Positions 25,486 through 33,750 of a stretch of DNA of 64,000 bases are shown piece after piece. Origin of the DNA: Thermanaerothrix solaris (GTDB taxonomy: Bacteria > Chloroflexota > Anaerolineae > Anaerolineales > Anaerolineaceae); contig NZ_JAUHMF010000002.1 in NCBI RefSeq assembly GCF_032334255.1, positions 186,001-250,000 on the forward strand. The letters are read 5' to 3'. Below the pieces are notes generated by a model. The model saw only the letters and a list, made by a program, of their open reading frames with translations, had not been told where the DNA came from and searched no databases. A program made the position numbers and the translations under genes. Numbering within the stretch: the stretch's first letter is position 1; each line of letters starts with the position of its first letter.

Positions 25486-25524
25486 AATCTGCTCCAATTT
25501 GCCCTTTTAAGGTATAGTTAGGGC

Positions 25525-26232
25525 ATGACATTTTCATCGGCCGAGATTGAGGCGGCCCTGCGCCGGGTGGACGTTTTGCGCCATGCCACCGCCGCCGAAG
25601 TGCGCGCTCTGGCACGGTTGGGCCTGCCGCGGGCGGTCGAAGAGGACGGTTTTTTCTTCTTTCAGGATGACCCCGCCGAGCAGGTTTTTATCCTGCTCCA
25701 GGGACGGGTTAAATTGTGCCAGATCACCCCGGAAGGGCAGCAGGTCAACCTGCGCACCATCGCCCCCTATCAGGTCTTCGGCGCGGTGGGCGCGGTGCGG
25801 CCCGATGCCACCTACCCCGCCTGTGCCCAGGCGCTGGAGGAAAGCGTTGCGCTGGTCATCCCCAGTGCCGATTTCCAGCGCATCCTTTCCGCTAACCCGG
25901 CTCTGATGTTCGACCTGATGACGATGATGACGGATTACATCCGCGAGATGCAGGATCGCTACCGCGAAATGGTCACCGAGCAGGTCGAACAGCGCATCGC
26001 GCGGGTGGTGGTGCGCCTGGCCGGGCAGTTGGGGCGGCGCACCCCCGCGGGCATTGAATTGATCTTCTCGCGCCAGGACCTGGCCGAGATGGCCGGCACC
26101 ACGCTCTACACCGTCAGCCGCGTCCTGAGCGGGTGGGAGAAGCGCGGTCTCGTCCTCACCGGGCGCGAACGCCTGGTGATCACCCAGCCCCACGCCCTGA
26201 TGCAGGTGGCCGAGGGCAGCGTCCCGACGTAA
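25525..26232 (+). CDS. Crp/Fnr-family transcriptional regulator
   Basis: This 235-residue protein has an N-terminal cyclic-nucleotide-type beta-roll (ILLQGRVKLCQITPEGQQVNLRTI), a long dimer helix, and a C-terminal winged helix with recognition segment SRQDLAEMAGTTLYTVSRVLSGWEKRGLV. There is no N-terminal cysteine cluster, so it is not an oxygen-sensing FNR. It resembles the DNR/NnrR group that controls denitrification genes in response to NO, and it sits between the NnrS-like group and nirK. A TATAGT box at 25513-25518 is only 6 bases before the ATG, implying a leaderless or near-leaderless mRNA. Confidence 0.85.
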   Translation: MTFSSAEIEAALRRVDVLRHATAAEVRALARLGLPRAVEEDGFFFFQDDPAEQVFILLQGRVKLCQITPEGQQVNLRTIAPYQVFGAVGAVRPDATYPACAQALEESVALVIPSADFQRILSANPALMFDLMTMMTDYIREMQDRYREMVTEQVEQRIARVVVRLAGQLGRRTPAGIELIFSRQDLAEMAGTTLYTVSRVLSGWEKRGLVLTGRERLVITQPHALMQVAEGSVPT

Positions 26233-26256
26233 AAATCCCCCTTTTAGACTCCGAAT

Positions 26257-26270
26257 TTGCGCTAACACAA
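26257..26270. promoter_or_regulatory. Possible Crp/Fnr site upstream of nirK
   Basis: TTGCGCTAACACAA keeps the outer TTG...CAA symmetry of FNR/DNR boxes (TTGAT-N4-ATCAA) but the inner positions fit poorly. It lies about 70 bp before the nirK start, a usual activator distance. Confidence 0.25.
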
Positions 26271-26338
26271 AGACACGTTAACCCCTTAGGCGTAGGATGG
26301 GACACGAAACAACATCGCACGCACAGGAGTTAACGGTT

Positions 26339-27829
26339 ATGTTTCGTCTTTCACGCTTCTTGGTGTTCACGCTCATTCTGGTAGCGCTTGGGTTAGGCGC
26401 GTGCCAGCCTGCCGCGGCCAGCGCACCCACGCCCACCACACCGGTTGCCGCGGTGAACATGGATGCCCCCGCCGGTGCCGGGAATGACGTTACTTTCACC
26501 CTGGTCACCGGCTTTGCCGAGGGACGCATGGTCTTCATCGGCCAGGGTGGTGCGATAGATGGCCAGGTCAACCCCGACCTGCACGTACCGCAAGGGGCGC
26601 ACGTTACGCTCACCCTGGTCAACGGCGACGGTGCCCTGCATAATCTCAGCATTGACGAACTGGGCGTCCACTCCGCCGATATAACCGGGCAGGGCAGCCG
26701 CACCACGGTAACCTTCGTGGCCGACCAGCCCGGCACCTTTGCCTATTACTGTGCCATTCCCGGCCACCGCCAGGCCGGCATGGAAGGCAAACTCATCGTG
26801 GTCGGTAGCAACGCCCCGGCGACAGCGGTAACTTCACCACGGCAGGCCGCTGCGCCCAACCTCGCTACGCCCCAGGTTGCCCCGGCCGATCCTCAGGCGG
26901 TGGATATCGTCCGCGATCCGACCGATCTACCTGCTCCCCTGCCCCCGCGCGATCCGCAGAAGGTGGTGGTGAACCTGGAAACCGTGGAGGTCAACGGGCG
27001 CCTGGCGGATGGCACCACCTACCGCTACTGGACCTTCAACGGCAAGGTACCGGGGCCCTTCTTGCGTGTGCGGGTGGGAGATACGGTCGAGGTTCACCTC
27101 AAGAACCATGCCGATAGCCAGATGGCGCACTCGGTAGACTTTCATGCCGTCACCGGGCCGGGTGGGGGCGCGGTAGCCACCCAAACCCAGCCCGGCGGGG
27201 AGACCATGTTCACGTTCAAAGCCCTGAACCCCGGCCTGTTTGTCTATCACTGCGCCACTCCCATGGTGGCCGAGCACATCGCCAACGGCATGTATGGGCT
27301 GATCCTGGTCGAGCCCGAGGGCGGCTTACCGCCGGTGGATCGAGAGTTCTACGTCATGCAGGGCGAACTTTACACCGCCCAGCCCTTCGGCACGCCCGGC
27401 CACCTGACCGAGGATATCCAAAAACTGCTGGCGGAACAGCCGGAATACTTCGTCTTCAACGGCGCCAGCCTGGCCCTGACCAGTGAAGCCCACCAGATGC
27501 ATGCGCGGGTGGGCGAGACCGTGCGCATCTTCTTCGGCGTCGGTGGGCCGAACGCGACGTCGTCCTTCCACGTCATCGGCGAGATCTTCGACCGCGTCTA
27601 TGACCAGGCATCGCTCACCTCGGCGCCCCTCACCAACGTGCAGACCACGCTGGTGCCGCCCGGCGGCGCCGTGATGGTCGAGTTCAAGGTCGAGGTGCCG
27701 GGCCGCTACATCCTGGTGGATCACGCCCTCTCGCGCCTGCAGCGCGGCCTGGCGGGTTACCTGATTGTGGATGGTGCACCCAACCCCGATATCTTCAGTG
27801 CCACGCCGGTCGCCGGGAGCGGCCACTAG
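26339..27829 (+). CDS. nirK: Copper nitrite reductase (NO-forming) with an extra N-terminal cupredoxin; lipoprotein
   Basis: It reduces nitrite to nitric oxide outside the membrane. The start at 26339 gives a lipoprotein signal ending LGLGAC (C22), so the enzyme is membrane-anchored; total length is 496. Residues about 45-156 form an added cupredoxin with type 1 copper ligands H101, C138, H143 and M148. Residues about 205-480 are the two-domain NirK core. Its type 1 ligands are H264, C305, H313 and M318; its type 2 ligands are H269, H304 and H462; the catalytic pair is D267 and H411. All expected residues are present, so it should be active. The extra domain probably feeds electrons from the respiratory chain. 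Downstream genes (DUF1858, hemerythrin) follow within 10 bases. Confidence 0.93.
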   Translation: MFRLSRFLVFTLILVALGLGACQPAAASAPTPTTPVAAVNMDAPAGAGNDVTFTLVTGFAEGRMVFIGQGGAIDGQVNPDLHVPQGAHVTLTLVNGDGALHNLSIDELGVHSADITGQGSRTTVTFVADQPGTFAYYCAIPGHRQAGMEGKLIVVGSNAPATAVTSPRQAAAPNLATPQVAPADPQAVDIVRDPTDLPAPLPPRDPQKVVVNLETVEVNGRLADGTTYRYWTFNGKVPGPFLRVRVGDTVEVHLKNHADSQMAHSVDFHAVTGPGGGAVATQTQPGGETMFTFKALNPGLFVYHCATPMVAEHIANGMYGLILVEPEGGLPPVDREFYVMQGELYTAQPFGTPGHLTEDIQKLLAEQPEYFVFNGASLALTSEAHQMHARVGETVRIFFGVGGPNATSSFHVIGEIFDRVYDQASLTSAPLTNVQTTLVPPGGAVMVEFKVEVPGRYILVDHALSRLQRGLAGYLIVDGAPNPDIFSATPVAGSGH

Positions 27830-27838
27830 GAGGATGAA

Positions 27839-28087
27839 ATGAGCACCGGTGAACGCCTATCCCTGACCGCGCAGAGCCTGGTGGCCGATGTTCTGGCGCG
27901 CGGGTCGGAGATCGCGCTGCTGTTTCTGGACTGGCGTACCGAGTGTGTGGGCTGTTCACTGGTGCGTTTCTGCACCCTGGAAGATGTCAGCCGTTACTAC
28001 GGCTTGGATCTCGATGACATGCTTAACCAAATTCAAGAAAGGATGGAAACCAATGGAAGCCACGCATCTTCTTCGCGAGGAACATGA
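27839..28087 (+). CDS. DUF1858-like small CxxC protein
   Basis: This 82-residue protein contains TECVGCSLVRFCTLEDVSRYYGLDLDDMLNQI, which matches the DUF1858 pattern (C-x-G-C, then a short helix with TLE). Cysteines at about 36, 39 and 45 could bind metal or be redox-active. RBS AGGAGGATG precedes the start, 10 bases after nirK. Its end overlaps the hemerythrin gene by 35 bases in another frame. RIC/YtfE proteins, which repair NO-damaged iron-sulfur centres, combine a short cysteine domain with a hemerythrin domain. This gene and the next look like a split version of that idea, which is an inference. Confidence 0.7.
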   Translation: MSTGERLSLTAQSLVADVLARGSEIALLFLDWRTECVGCSLVRFCTLEDVSRYYGLDLDDMLNQIQERMETNGSHASSSRGT

Positions 28088-28610
28088 GGTGATTACCCGG
28101 GTGATCAACGCGCTGGAGGAGGCGGCCGGGGTGGTAGAACGTGGCGGGGATATCTCGCCCCAGTTCTTCCTGGATGCGGCTCAATTCGTGCGCGGCTTTG
28201 CCGACGGCTGCCACCACAAGAAGGAGGAAAACGTCTTCTTCCCGGCCCTGGTTGCTCACGGTATGGCGATTGAAGGCGGTCCGATTGGGGTCATGCTGGC
28301 CGAACACGACCAGGGACGGCGGACGATCCGCGCTCTGGTCGCCGCTGCGGAACGCTGGGCCCAGGGCGATTTAAGCGCCCGCACCGAGGTCGCCCAGCAG
28401 GCGCGTGCCTACGCTGCCCTGCTCCGCCAGCACATCGAGAAGGAGAATCATGTCCTCTTCCCCCTGGCCGAGGATATTCTTCCCCCCGAAACCCAGGCCC
28501 ACCTGGTGGAGCGCTTTGACCATTTGGAACACGAAGAGACCGGCGCGGGGATTCATGAAAAATACCTCGCCCTGGCCGAGCGGCTGTGCGCCGCAGTGTC
28601 GCAGGGATAG
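28053..28610 (+). CDS. Hemerythrin-domain protein
   Basis: The ATG at 28053 follows AAAGGA. The 185-residue product is a four-helix HHE protein with the di-iron ligand pattern visible: H11 (REEHEV), H54/H55 with E58 (CHHKKEENVFFP), H85 with D86 (AEHDQGR), and H127/H133 with glutamates (HIEKENHVLFP). Such proteins bind oxygen or nitric oxide, or repair iron-sulfur clusters. As the last gene of the nirK operon it probably handles NO made by NirK. It overlaps the DUF1858 gene and ends before a strong terminator. Confidence 0.9.
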   Translation: MEATHLLREEHEVITRVINALEEAAGVVERGGDISPQFFLDAAQFVRGFADGCHHKKEENVFFPALVAHGMAIEGGPIGVMLAEHDQGRRTIRALVAAAERWAQGDLSARTEVAQQARAYAALLRQHIEKENHVLFPLAEDILPPETQAHLVERFDHLEHEETGAGIHEKYLALAERLCAAVSQG

Positions 28611-28634
28611 GCCCGTTCTCAATCCTCACCCCCA

Positions 28635-28674
28635 ACCGCTACCGCCGCCAGGGGCGGTAGCGGTGTTTTTTTTT
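28635..28674 (+). terminator. Rho-independent terminator of the nirK operon
   Basis: ACCGCTACCGCC (28635-28646) pairs perfectly with GGCGGTAGCGGT (28653-28664), followed by nine T residues (28666-28674). It directly abuts the stop codon of the convergent permease fusion gene. Confidence 0.93.
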
Positions 28675-31600
28675 CACCACCCGCCGACCTCGCGGCTGAG
28701 CATGAGCAGGGTCAGCGCCATCGTCTGACCGACCTTGCGCAGGCGTTCCGGATCCAGGTGGCTCATATCGTCCTGCGGCGTGTGGGCGAGGGCATCCGAC
28801 CCATCCCAACTGATATAGGCGCTGAGGGCAGAGCGCCCGCCAAAGCCGGCTTCAATGGGCAGGCCGGTATGTGGCCCGCGCCCTCGCGTGGTCACCCCCA
28901 CCCCCACGCGAGCGGCGGCACGCTCGATCAGTTTGACCAGGCGGTAACTGCTGCCCTCGCCCAGGGCGATGCGCTTCCCCGTGCCGGCGGCCACGCCGCT
29001 CAACTCCAGCACCGTTTCCACCGTGAGCGAACTAAAGCCCGTTTTGGCGTTCATCACGTTGACCACGCTCAACCCCTCGCGGCGCTCGCCCCCCGCCCAG
29101 GCCACGAAGACGACCGTGCGCTTGGGCTGGTAAGGGCTTTCCTTCAGCAGGCGCGCCAGTTCCAGCAGGGTGGCCACCCCACTGGCGTTGTCGTTGGCGC
29201 CGGGATAGCGCGTGCCATCCGGGGCAATCCCCAGGCCGTCGTAATAGGCACCGACCATGACCACGTAGTGATCCAGATTCTTCCCACCGGGGAGCGCGAC
29301 ATCTGCGCCGCTACCGGGGAGGTAGCCGATGACGTTGTAATAGGCCTCGCTAGTGTCATCGCTGTACCGCGGCAGAATAAGCATGCGCACCGTCGCCCCC
29401 GCCGCGGTCACGGCCGATTGGCCGGCCTTCAGGTCGGCAGCCAGGGCCTCTAATTGGGCCAGACTGCTCCCCGCCGTTGCCAGCAGGGTCTCGGCCGTTT
29501 GGGGGCTGATCCACATCACCGGGTGACGGCACAGGCCGCGCATGACCTGGGGGAACAAATCGCGCCGTTGGAGGTCGGCGGCATCCTCGGCCACCACCAA
29601 GATGCCCGCGTCCACCTCGGGCGAGAGGTGCTCAAAATCGGCCGCGCGCACCAGGATGATGCGATCACGCAGGTGGTGCTGTCCCAGCCCGTAAGGGTCA
29701 TCGCCCGTGCCAGGTTCGGCGGCAGTCACCAATCCCACCACCGGCCCTTCCGCCACCCCCGCGCAGGGGAAGGGCACCACCCGCTCGTTGAAGTCCTGAT
29801 GATAGACGAATGAGAGCACACTGCGGCCGTTGGCGTCCAGGATCTCCAGCGTCGGGGGCTGTTCCAGGTGCGGACGCGGGTTGACCAGGGTCTGGATGTA
29901 GGTATCGTTCTCGCCCGCCGGCAGCAGGCCGATGGCGGCCATCTGGTCGGCGATGTAGCGGGCGGCAAATTCGGCGCCGGGGGTGCCGGTCTCGCGCCCG
30001 CCCATCTGGGGCGCGGTGAGGGCGCGGATGTGCGCCAGTGCCCGCTGGGGGTCAAATTGGACGGCCACACTGCGGTACTGGCTGAGCGGGGTGGTGGTAT
30101 TCAGCGCCCAGCCCAGAAGCACCGCGATCACCGCCACCCCTGCCACCACGTAGCGGTTGAAAAGGCGGGCCAGGTTGAGGTGGGTTTCTTCGAGCAGGCG
30201 GCGCAGTCCCTCGCCCCACAGGTTGAAGGCCACAATAGCCAGGAAGAATGCTGCACCGGGGTACCACGCCATCCAGGGGTAACTGCGCCACCAATCGCGG
30301 ATGTTGGCTAACAGAGCGGCCCACTCCGGCACATCCGAAAAGCGCGCGATCACCGGCATCATCCGCCCGGCTTCGGCGATGGTCAGTTGAAATCCCCCGC
30401 CCAGGAAGATGTTGAGGAACCCCAACTCGGCCAGCAGCATGAGCACCCCGCCCATTTCCAGCACCGCCATCACGATCAGGGTGGGGAAAAGTTGCGGCAG
30501 GATGTGATAAAGCAAAATGCGCCCGCTGCCGGCGCCGAGCACCCGCGCTGCCTCGATGAAGGGGCGCGGTTTCAGGCTGAGCACCTGGCTGCGCACCGCC
30601 TGGGCAATTTCGCCCCAGCCCACCAGGCAAATCGCGGCGATGAACACCCAGGTGCCCTGTTGAATGCCCAGCGCCTGGATGATAATCATGGCGAAGAGCG
30701 TCAGGGGAAACGCTGCCCACACCCCCACCGCGCGGCGGACCAGGCGATCCAGCCACGAGTTCTGCCACCACCCGGCCAACAGCCCCAGCCCGGTGCCCAG
30801 GCCTAAACGTGCCAGCATGCCCCAAAATGCCAGCATCAGGGTGGTGCGGGCGCCGTAAAGCACCAGGGCCTGGATATCGCGCCCGATGTGATCGGTGCCC
30901 CAGGGGAAGACCGCGGAAGGCGGGTAGGGCGGGGCCCCGATTTTGCCCTCAATCATCATCACCCCGTGGATCTGATACGGGCTGGCGGGGGTTAACTGTG
31001 GCCCCCACAGCATGATTCCCAGCCAGCCGAGCACGAGCACCGTGCCCAGGATGAGGGCAGGATTGCCTGCCAGGCGCTGCAGCCACCAACGCCGCCGCGC
31101 CTGGCGGGTGGTGGCGTAGGGGGCTTCCAGGCGCGCCCAGGTCTGGATAGAGCGGGTGGGCAGTGGCGGCAGGGTGGGGCGTTCACCGCGTTCACGCCGC
31201 GGGTTCAGGCGCCGCAGTAGGTCGCGCAGGGTCGCTTTAACTTCGGCCCATTGCTGCGACCAGGTGGAGCGCTCTTCTTCTGGCGGCAAGCCGTTTTGGC
31301 GCAGGCGCGGGTCGAGCCAGGGATAGAGGAATTCCACCATCAGGTTGACCAGCAGGAAGAACAGCCCCAGCAGCAGGATGAAATCGGTGACCAGGGGGAT
31401 CTGGGCGGCACGAATGGCTTCAATCAAGGTCAGACCCACGCCGGGCCAGACAAAGAAGAACTCCACCACCGGCAGGGTGGCCAATGAGAAGCGCAACGAA
31501 GTCGCCGCCGTGGTGAACACCGGCACCAAAATGCTCCGCAGTGCATGGCGGGTGCGAATCGTCCGTGTGGGCACGCCCTTGGCCTGCGCCAGGCGGATGA

Positions 31601-32204
31601 AGTCCTGCCCCATGACCTCGGTGAGTGCCACACTGGTGACCTGAGCGATTTGGGCCAGGGGGCGCATCGCCAGTACCAGCGCCGGCATGAGCAGGTGCGC
31701 ATCCCAGCCGAAGCCGGTCGGTGGCAGGGGCGGCAACCCGAGGCGGCGGTAGAGGGTGATGTTGAGCACCCACAACAGCATCGCCAGCAAGAAACTGGGG
31801 GTGGAAATGCCCAGAATCGAGAGCACAAGCATCGCCATCCGCCCCAAGCCGCGCCGGCTGGCCATGACCACACCCAGTGGCAGGCCGAGCAGCAACGCCA
31901 CGCCCAACGCCACCCCCAATAACCCGGCACTGCGAGCAAAGAGGCTCAGAACCAGATGGGCGGCGGGGATGTCCTGGCGGCTCCAGACGTAAGAGGTGGG
32001 GTGATGGAGGAGGTAGTTGACCAGATTTACCAGCGCCTCGGCGGCGGTTTGCAGCGGCTGGGCGGGCAAACCGCTGCGCCCGCGCTCGGCCAGCAACAAG
32101 CCGAAGATGGTGAGATAGGCAATGACCAGCAACGTTAACGCGGCCTCACCGAGGCGGCGCAGCAAGTTACGACCCAAGTAGGAGGCGTTCGATTGGGAAT
32201 TCAC
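28674..32204 (-). CDS. Fusion of two peptide-type ABC permeases (DppB- and DppC-like) with an M28 peptidase-like domain
   Basis: This 1176-residue single frame begins with GTG at 32204 and has no clear ribosome site. Residues about 10-300 are a DppB-like permease (EAA loop 202-229, FIRLAQAKGVPTRTI). About 375-665 is a DppC-like permease (WGTDHIGRD at 435-443 and EAA loop 549-574, FIEAARVLGAGSGRI). After another helix at 685-702, residues about 715-1170 resemble an M28 aminopeptidase with an inserted PA-like domain; this part would lie outside the cell. Its zinc site is incomplete: the usual AHYD is AYYD (Y987) and the glutamate pair reads E1040-R1041, while D1005 and H1141 remain. The domain may bind rather than cut peptides. 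No ATPase or binding protein gene is adjacent. Confidence 0.85.
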   Translation of the reverse strand: MNSQSNASYLGRNLLRRLGEAALTLLVIAYLTIFGLLLAERGRSGLPAQPLQTAAEALVNLVNYLLHHPTSYVWSRQDIPAAHLVLSLFARSAGLLGVALGVALLLGLPLGVVMASRRGLGRMAMLVLSILGISTPSFLLAMLLWVLNITLYRRLGLPPLPPTGFGWDAHLLMPALVLAMRPLAQIAQVTSVALTEVMGQDFIRLAQAKGVPTRTIRTRHALRSILVPVFTTAATSLRFSLATLPVVEFFFVWPGVGLTLIEAIRAAQIPLVTDFILLLGLFFLLVNLMVEFLYPWLDPRLRQNGLPPEEERSTWSQQWAEVKATLRDLLRRLNPRRERGERPTLPPLPTRSIQTWARLEAPYATTRQARRRWWLQRLAGNPALILGTVLVLGWLGIMLWGPQLTPASPYQIHGVMMIEGKIGAPPYPPSAVFPWGTDHIGRDIQALVLYGARTTLMLAFWGMLARLGLGTGLGLLAGWWQNSWLDRLVRRAVGVWAAFPLTLFAMIIIQALGIQQGTWVFIAAICLVGWGEIAQAVRSQVLSLKPRPFIEAARVLGAGSGRILLYHILPQLFPTLIVMAVLEMGGVLMLLAELGFLNIFLGGGFQLTIAEAGRMMPVIARFSDVPEWAALLANIRDWWRSYPWMAWYPGAAFFLAIVAFNLWGEGLRRLLEETHLNLARLFNRYVVAGVAVIAVLLGWALNTTTPLSQYRSVAVQFDPQRALAHIRALTAPQMGGRETGTPGAEFAARYIADQMAAIGLLPAGENDTYIQTLVNPRPHLEQPPTLEILDANGRSVLSFVYHQDFNERVVPFPCAGVAEGPVVGLVTAAEPGTGDDPYGLGQHHLRDRIILVRAADFEHLSPEVDAGILVVAEDAADLQRRDLFPQVMRGLCRHPVMWISPQTAETLLATAGSSLAQLEALAADLKAGQSAVTAAGATVRMLILPRYSDDTSEAYYNVIGYLPGSGADVALPGGKNLDHYVVMVGAYYDGLGIAPDGTRYPGANDNASGVATLLELARLLKESPYQPKRTVVFVAWAGGERREGLSVVNVMNAKTGFSSLTVETVLELSGVAAGTGKRIALGEGSSYRLVKLIERAAARVGVGVTTRGRGPHTGLPIEAGFGGRSALSAYISWDGSDALAHTPQDDMSHLDPERLRKVGQTMALTLLMLSREVGGW

Positions 32205-32288
32205 GGGGTGGGCTCAACGTTGGGGGTGACGTTCGTCGGCCTCACCTCACCCTTATCATAAGGGCGGCGGCCGAAGTTTATTTTACCC

Positions 32289-32612
32289 CTAATCGGCCAC
32301 CCCCGAGGTAGGCGCCTCGTCCTCTTTTTGGCGCTGCAGGTGCCGCCGTGCCAGTTCGGCTTCGATATCCGCCGGGCGCAGGCCGCGCAGAGCCAACAAG
32401 ACCAACAGGTGATAGGTCAGGTCGGCGATCTCTTCCACCAGGCGTTGATCGCCCTGGCCCTTGGCGGCGACGATGATCTCGATGGCCTCTTCACCGATCT
32501 TCTTCAGAATCTGATCTTCGCCGCGCGCCAGCAGGTGGCTGGTGTACGAATCGAGGCGCGGGGCATCGCGGCGCTCGCAAATGATCTGATACAGGCGTTC
32601 CAGCATGTTCAT
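32289..32612 (-). CDS. hisE: Phosphoribosyl-ATP pyrophosphatase
   Basis: Second step of histidine synthesis: it removes pyrophosphate from phosphoribosyl-ATP. The start at 32612 (MNMLERLYQIICERR) overlaps the hisI stop by four bases (ATGA). The 107-residue product has the all-alpha MazG-like motif EDQILKKIGEEAIEIIVAAK followed by EEIADLTYHLLVLL, whose acidic residues bind magnesium. It is the last gene of the his operon. A GC-rich hairpin with CCCTTAT/ATAAGGG lies about 30 bases downstream without a T-run. Confidence 0.93.
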   Translation of the reverse strand: MNMLERLYQIICERRDAPRLDSYTSHLLARGEDQILKKIGEEAIEIIVAAKGQGDQRLVEEIADLTYHLLVLLALRGLRPADIEAELARRHLQRQKEDEAPTSGVAD

Positions 32613-32971
32613 GGCTCCATCTCCGTTATGGTAGGGGGATGTGCCGTCAAGTCTTCCAGGCGGCGGTAGAAACAGGTGGCATGGCCGGTATGGCACGTCG
32701 GGCCGGCGGGGCGGGCGCGGATGAGGAGGGCGTCGGCGTCGCAGTCCACGTGCACGTCCACGACCGTCAGGGTGTGCCCCGAGGTCTCACCTTTGCGCCA
32801 GAGCGCCTGGCGGCGGCGCGACCAGAAGTGCACCTGCCCGCTTTCCAGCGTGCGCGCCACGGCCGTGGCGTTCATCCATCCCAGCATCAGCACCGCGCCG
32901 CTCTCCGCATCCTGCACCACCGCCGGGATGAGGCCGTTGGCGTCGTAGGTTAGAGGAGGTAACGTGTTCAT
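32609..32971 (-). CDS. hisI: Phosphoribosyl-AMP cyclohydrolase
   Basis: Third step of histidine synthesis: it opens the adenine ring of phosphoribosyl-AMP. The 120-residue protein has the expected LGWMNATAVARTLESGQVHFWSRRR region, the zinc/magnesium motif DVHVDCDADALL, and the conserved CHTGHATCFYR. It is a separate protein here, not fused to hisE. Both ends overlap neighbouring genes by four bases, typical of translational coupling. Confidence 0.95.
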   Translation of the reverse strand: MNTLPPLTYDANGLIPAVVQDAESGAVLMLGWMNATAVARTLESGQVHFWSRRRQALWRKGETSGHTLTVVDVHVDCDADALLIRARPAGPTCHTGHATCFYRRLEDLTAHPPTITEMEP

Positions 32972-33750
32972 AGCGCCTCCCGGTAGGGTCGCACGGGGAT
33001 ACCGCGTTCGGCCAGGGTGGCTTTGAGGTGGGGGATGTGCACCAGGCCGTCGTGAAAGAGGGTGGCGGCCAGGGCGGCATCCGCGCCGCCGCGGGTGAGC
33101 ACTGCGGCAAAGTGCTCCTCGCAGCCGGCCCCGCCCGAGGCGATGATCGGCACCGGCAGGGCAGTGGCAAACGCCGCGGTCAATTCCAGATCGTAGCCGG
33201 CGCGGGTGCCGTCGCGATCGAGGCTGGTGAGCAGGATTTCACCCGCGCCCAGGGCCACCCCGCGCTGCCCCCATTCCAGCGCATCCAGGCCGGTGGGGGT
33301 GCGCCCGCCGTCAATCAGCACCTCCCAGCGCGGGGGAGAACTGCCCGGCACGCGACGGGCGTCAATCGCCAGGACAATGCACTGACTGCCAAAGCGCAAG
33401 GCGCCCTCGCTGAGCAGGTGCGGCTGGCGCACCGCGGCCGAATTGAGGCTGATCTTATCCGCGCCGGCCAGCAGCAAGCGGCGCATATCTTCGAGCGACC
33501 GCACCCCGCCACCCACCGTCAGCGGCATGCGTACCTGCTCGGCTACCTGCGCCACCAGGTTGACCACGGTGGCGCGCCCGGCGGGGGTGGCTTCGATATC
33601 TAAGAAGACCAGTTCGTCCGCACCGAGGGCATCGTAGAGCGCGGCTTGTGCCACCGGGTCGCCGGCATCGCGCAGGTTGACAAAGTTGACCCCCTTGACC
33701 ACGCGCCCGCCCTTGACATCCAGGCAGGGGATGATGCGCTTAGCCAGCAT
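32968..33750 (-). CDS. hisF: Imidazole glycerol phosphate synthase, cyclase subunit
   Basis: The 260-residue (beta/alpha)8 barrel begins MLAKRIIPCLDVKGGRVVKGVNF, with catalytic D11 in CLDVK and the second aspartate in TSLDRDGTRAGYD. Phosphate loops VGGGVRSLED and ASGGAG are present. It uses ammonia from HisH (two genes upstream) to make imidazole glycerol phosphate and AICAR. It overlaps hisA by 11 bases and hisI by four. Confidence 0.97.
   Translation of the reverse strand: MLAKRIIPCLDVKGGRVVKGVNFVNLRDAGDPVAQAALYDALGADELVFLDIEATPAGRATVVNLVAQVAEQVRMPLTVGGGVRSLEDMRRLLLAGADKISLNSAAVRQPHLLSEGALRFGSQCIVLAIDARRVPGSSPPRWEVLIDGGRTPTGLDALEWGQRGVALGAGEILLTSLDRDGTRAGYDLELTAAFATALPVPIIASGGAGCEEHFAAVLTRGGADAALAATLFHDGLVHIPHLKATLAERGIPVRPYREAL

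Noticed and set aside
28674..30110. M28 domain as an active aminopeptidase
   Set aside because: Two expected zinc ligands are replaced (Y987, R1041), so I treat it as probably inactive, though distant alignment could change this.
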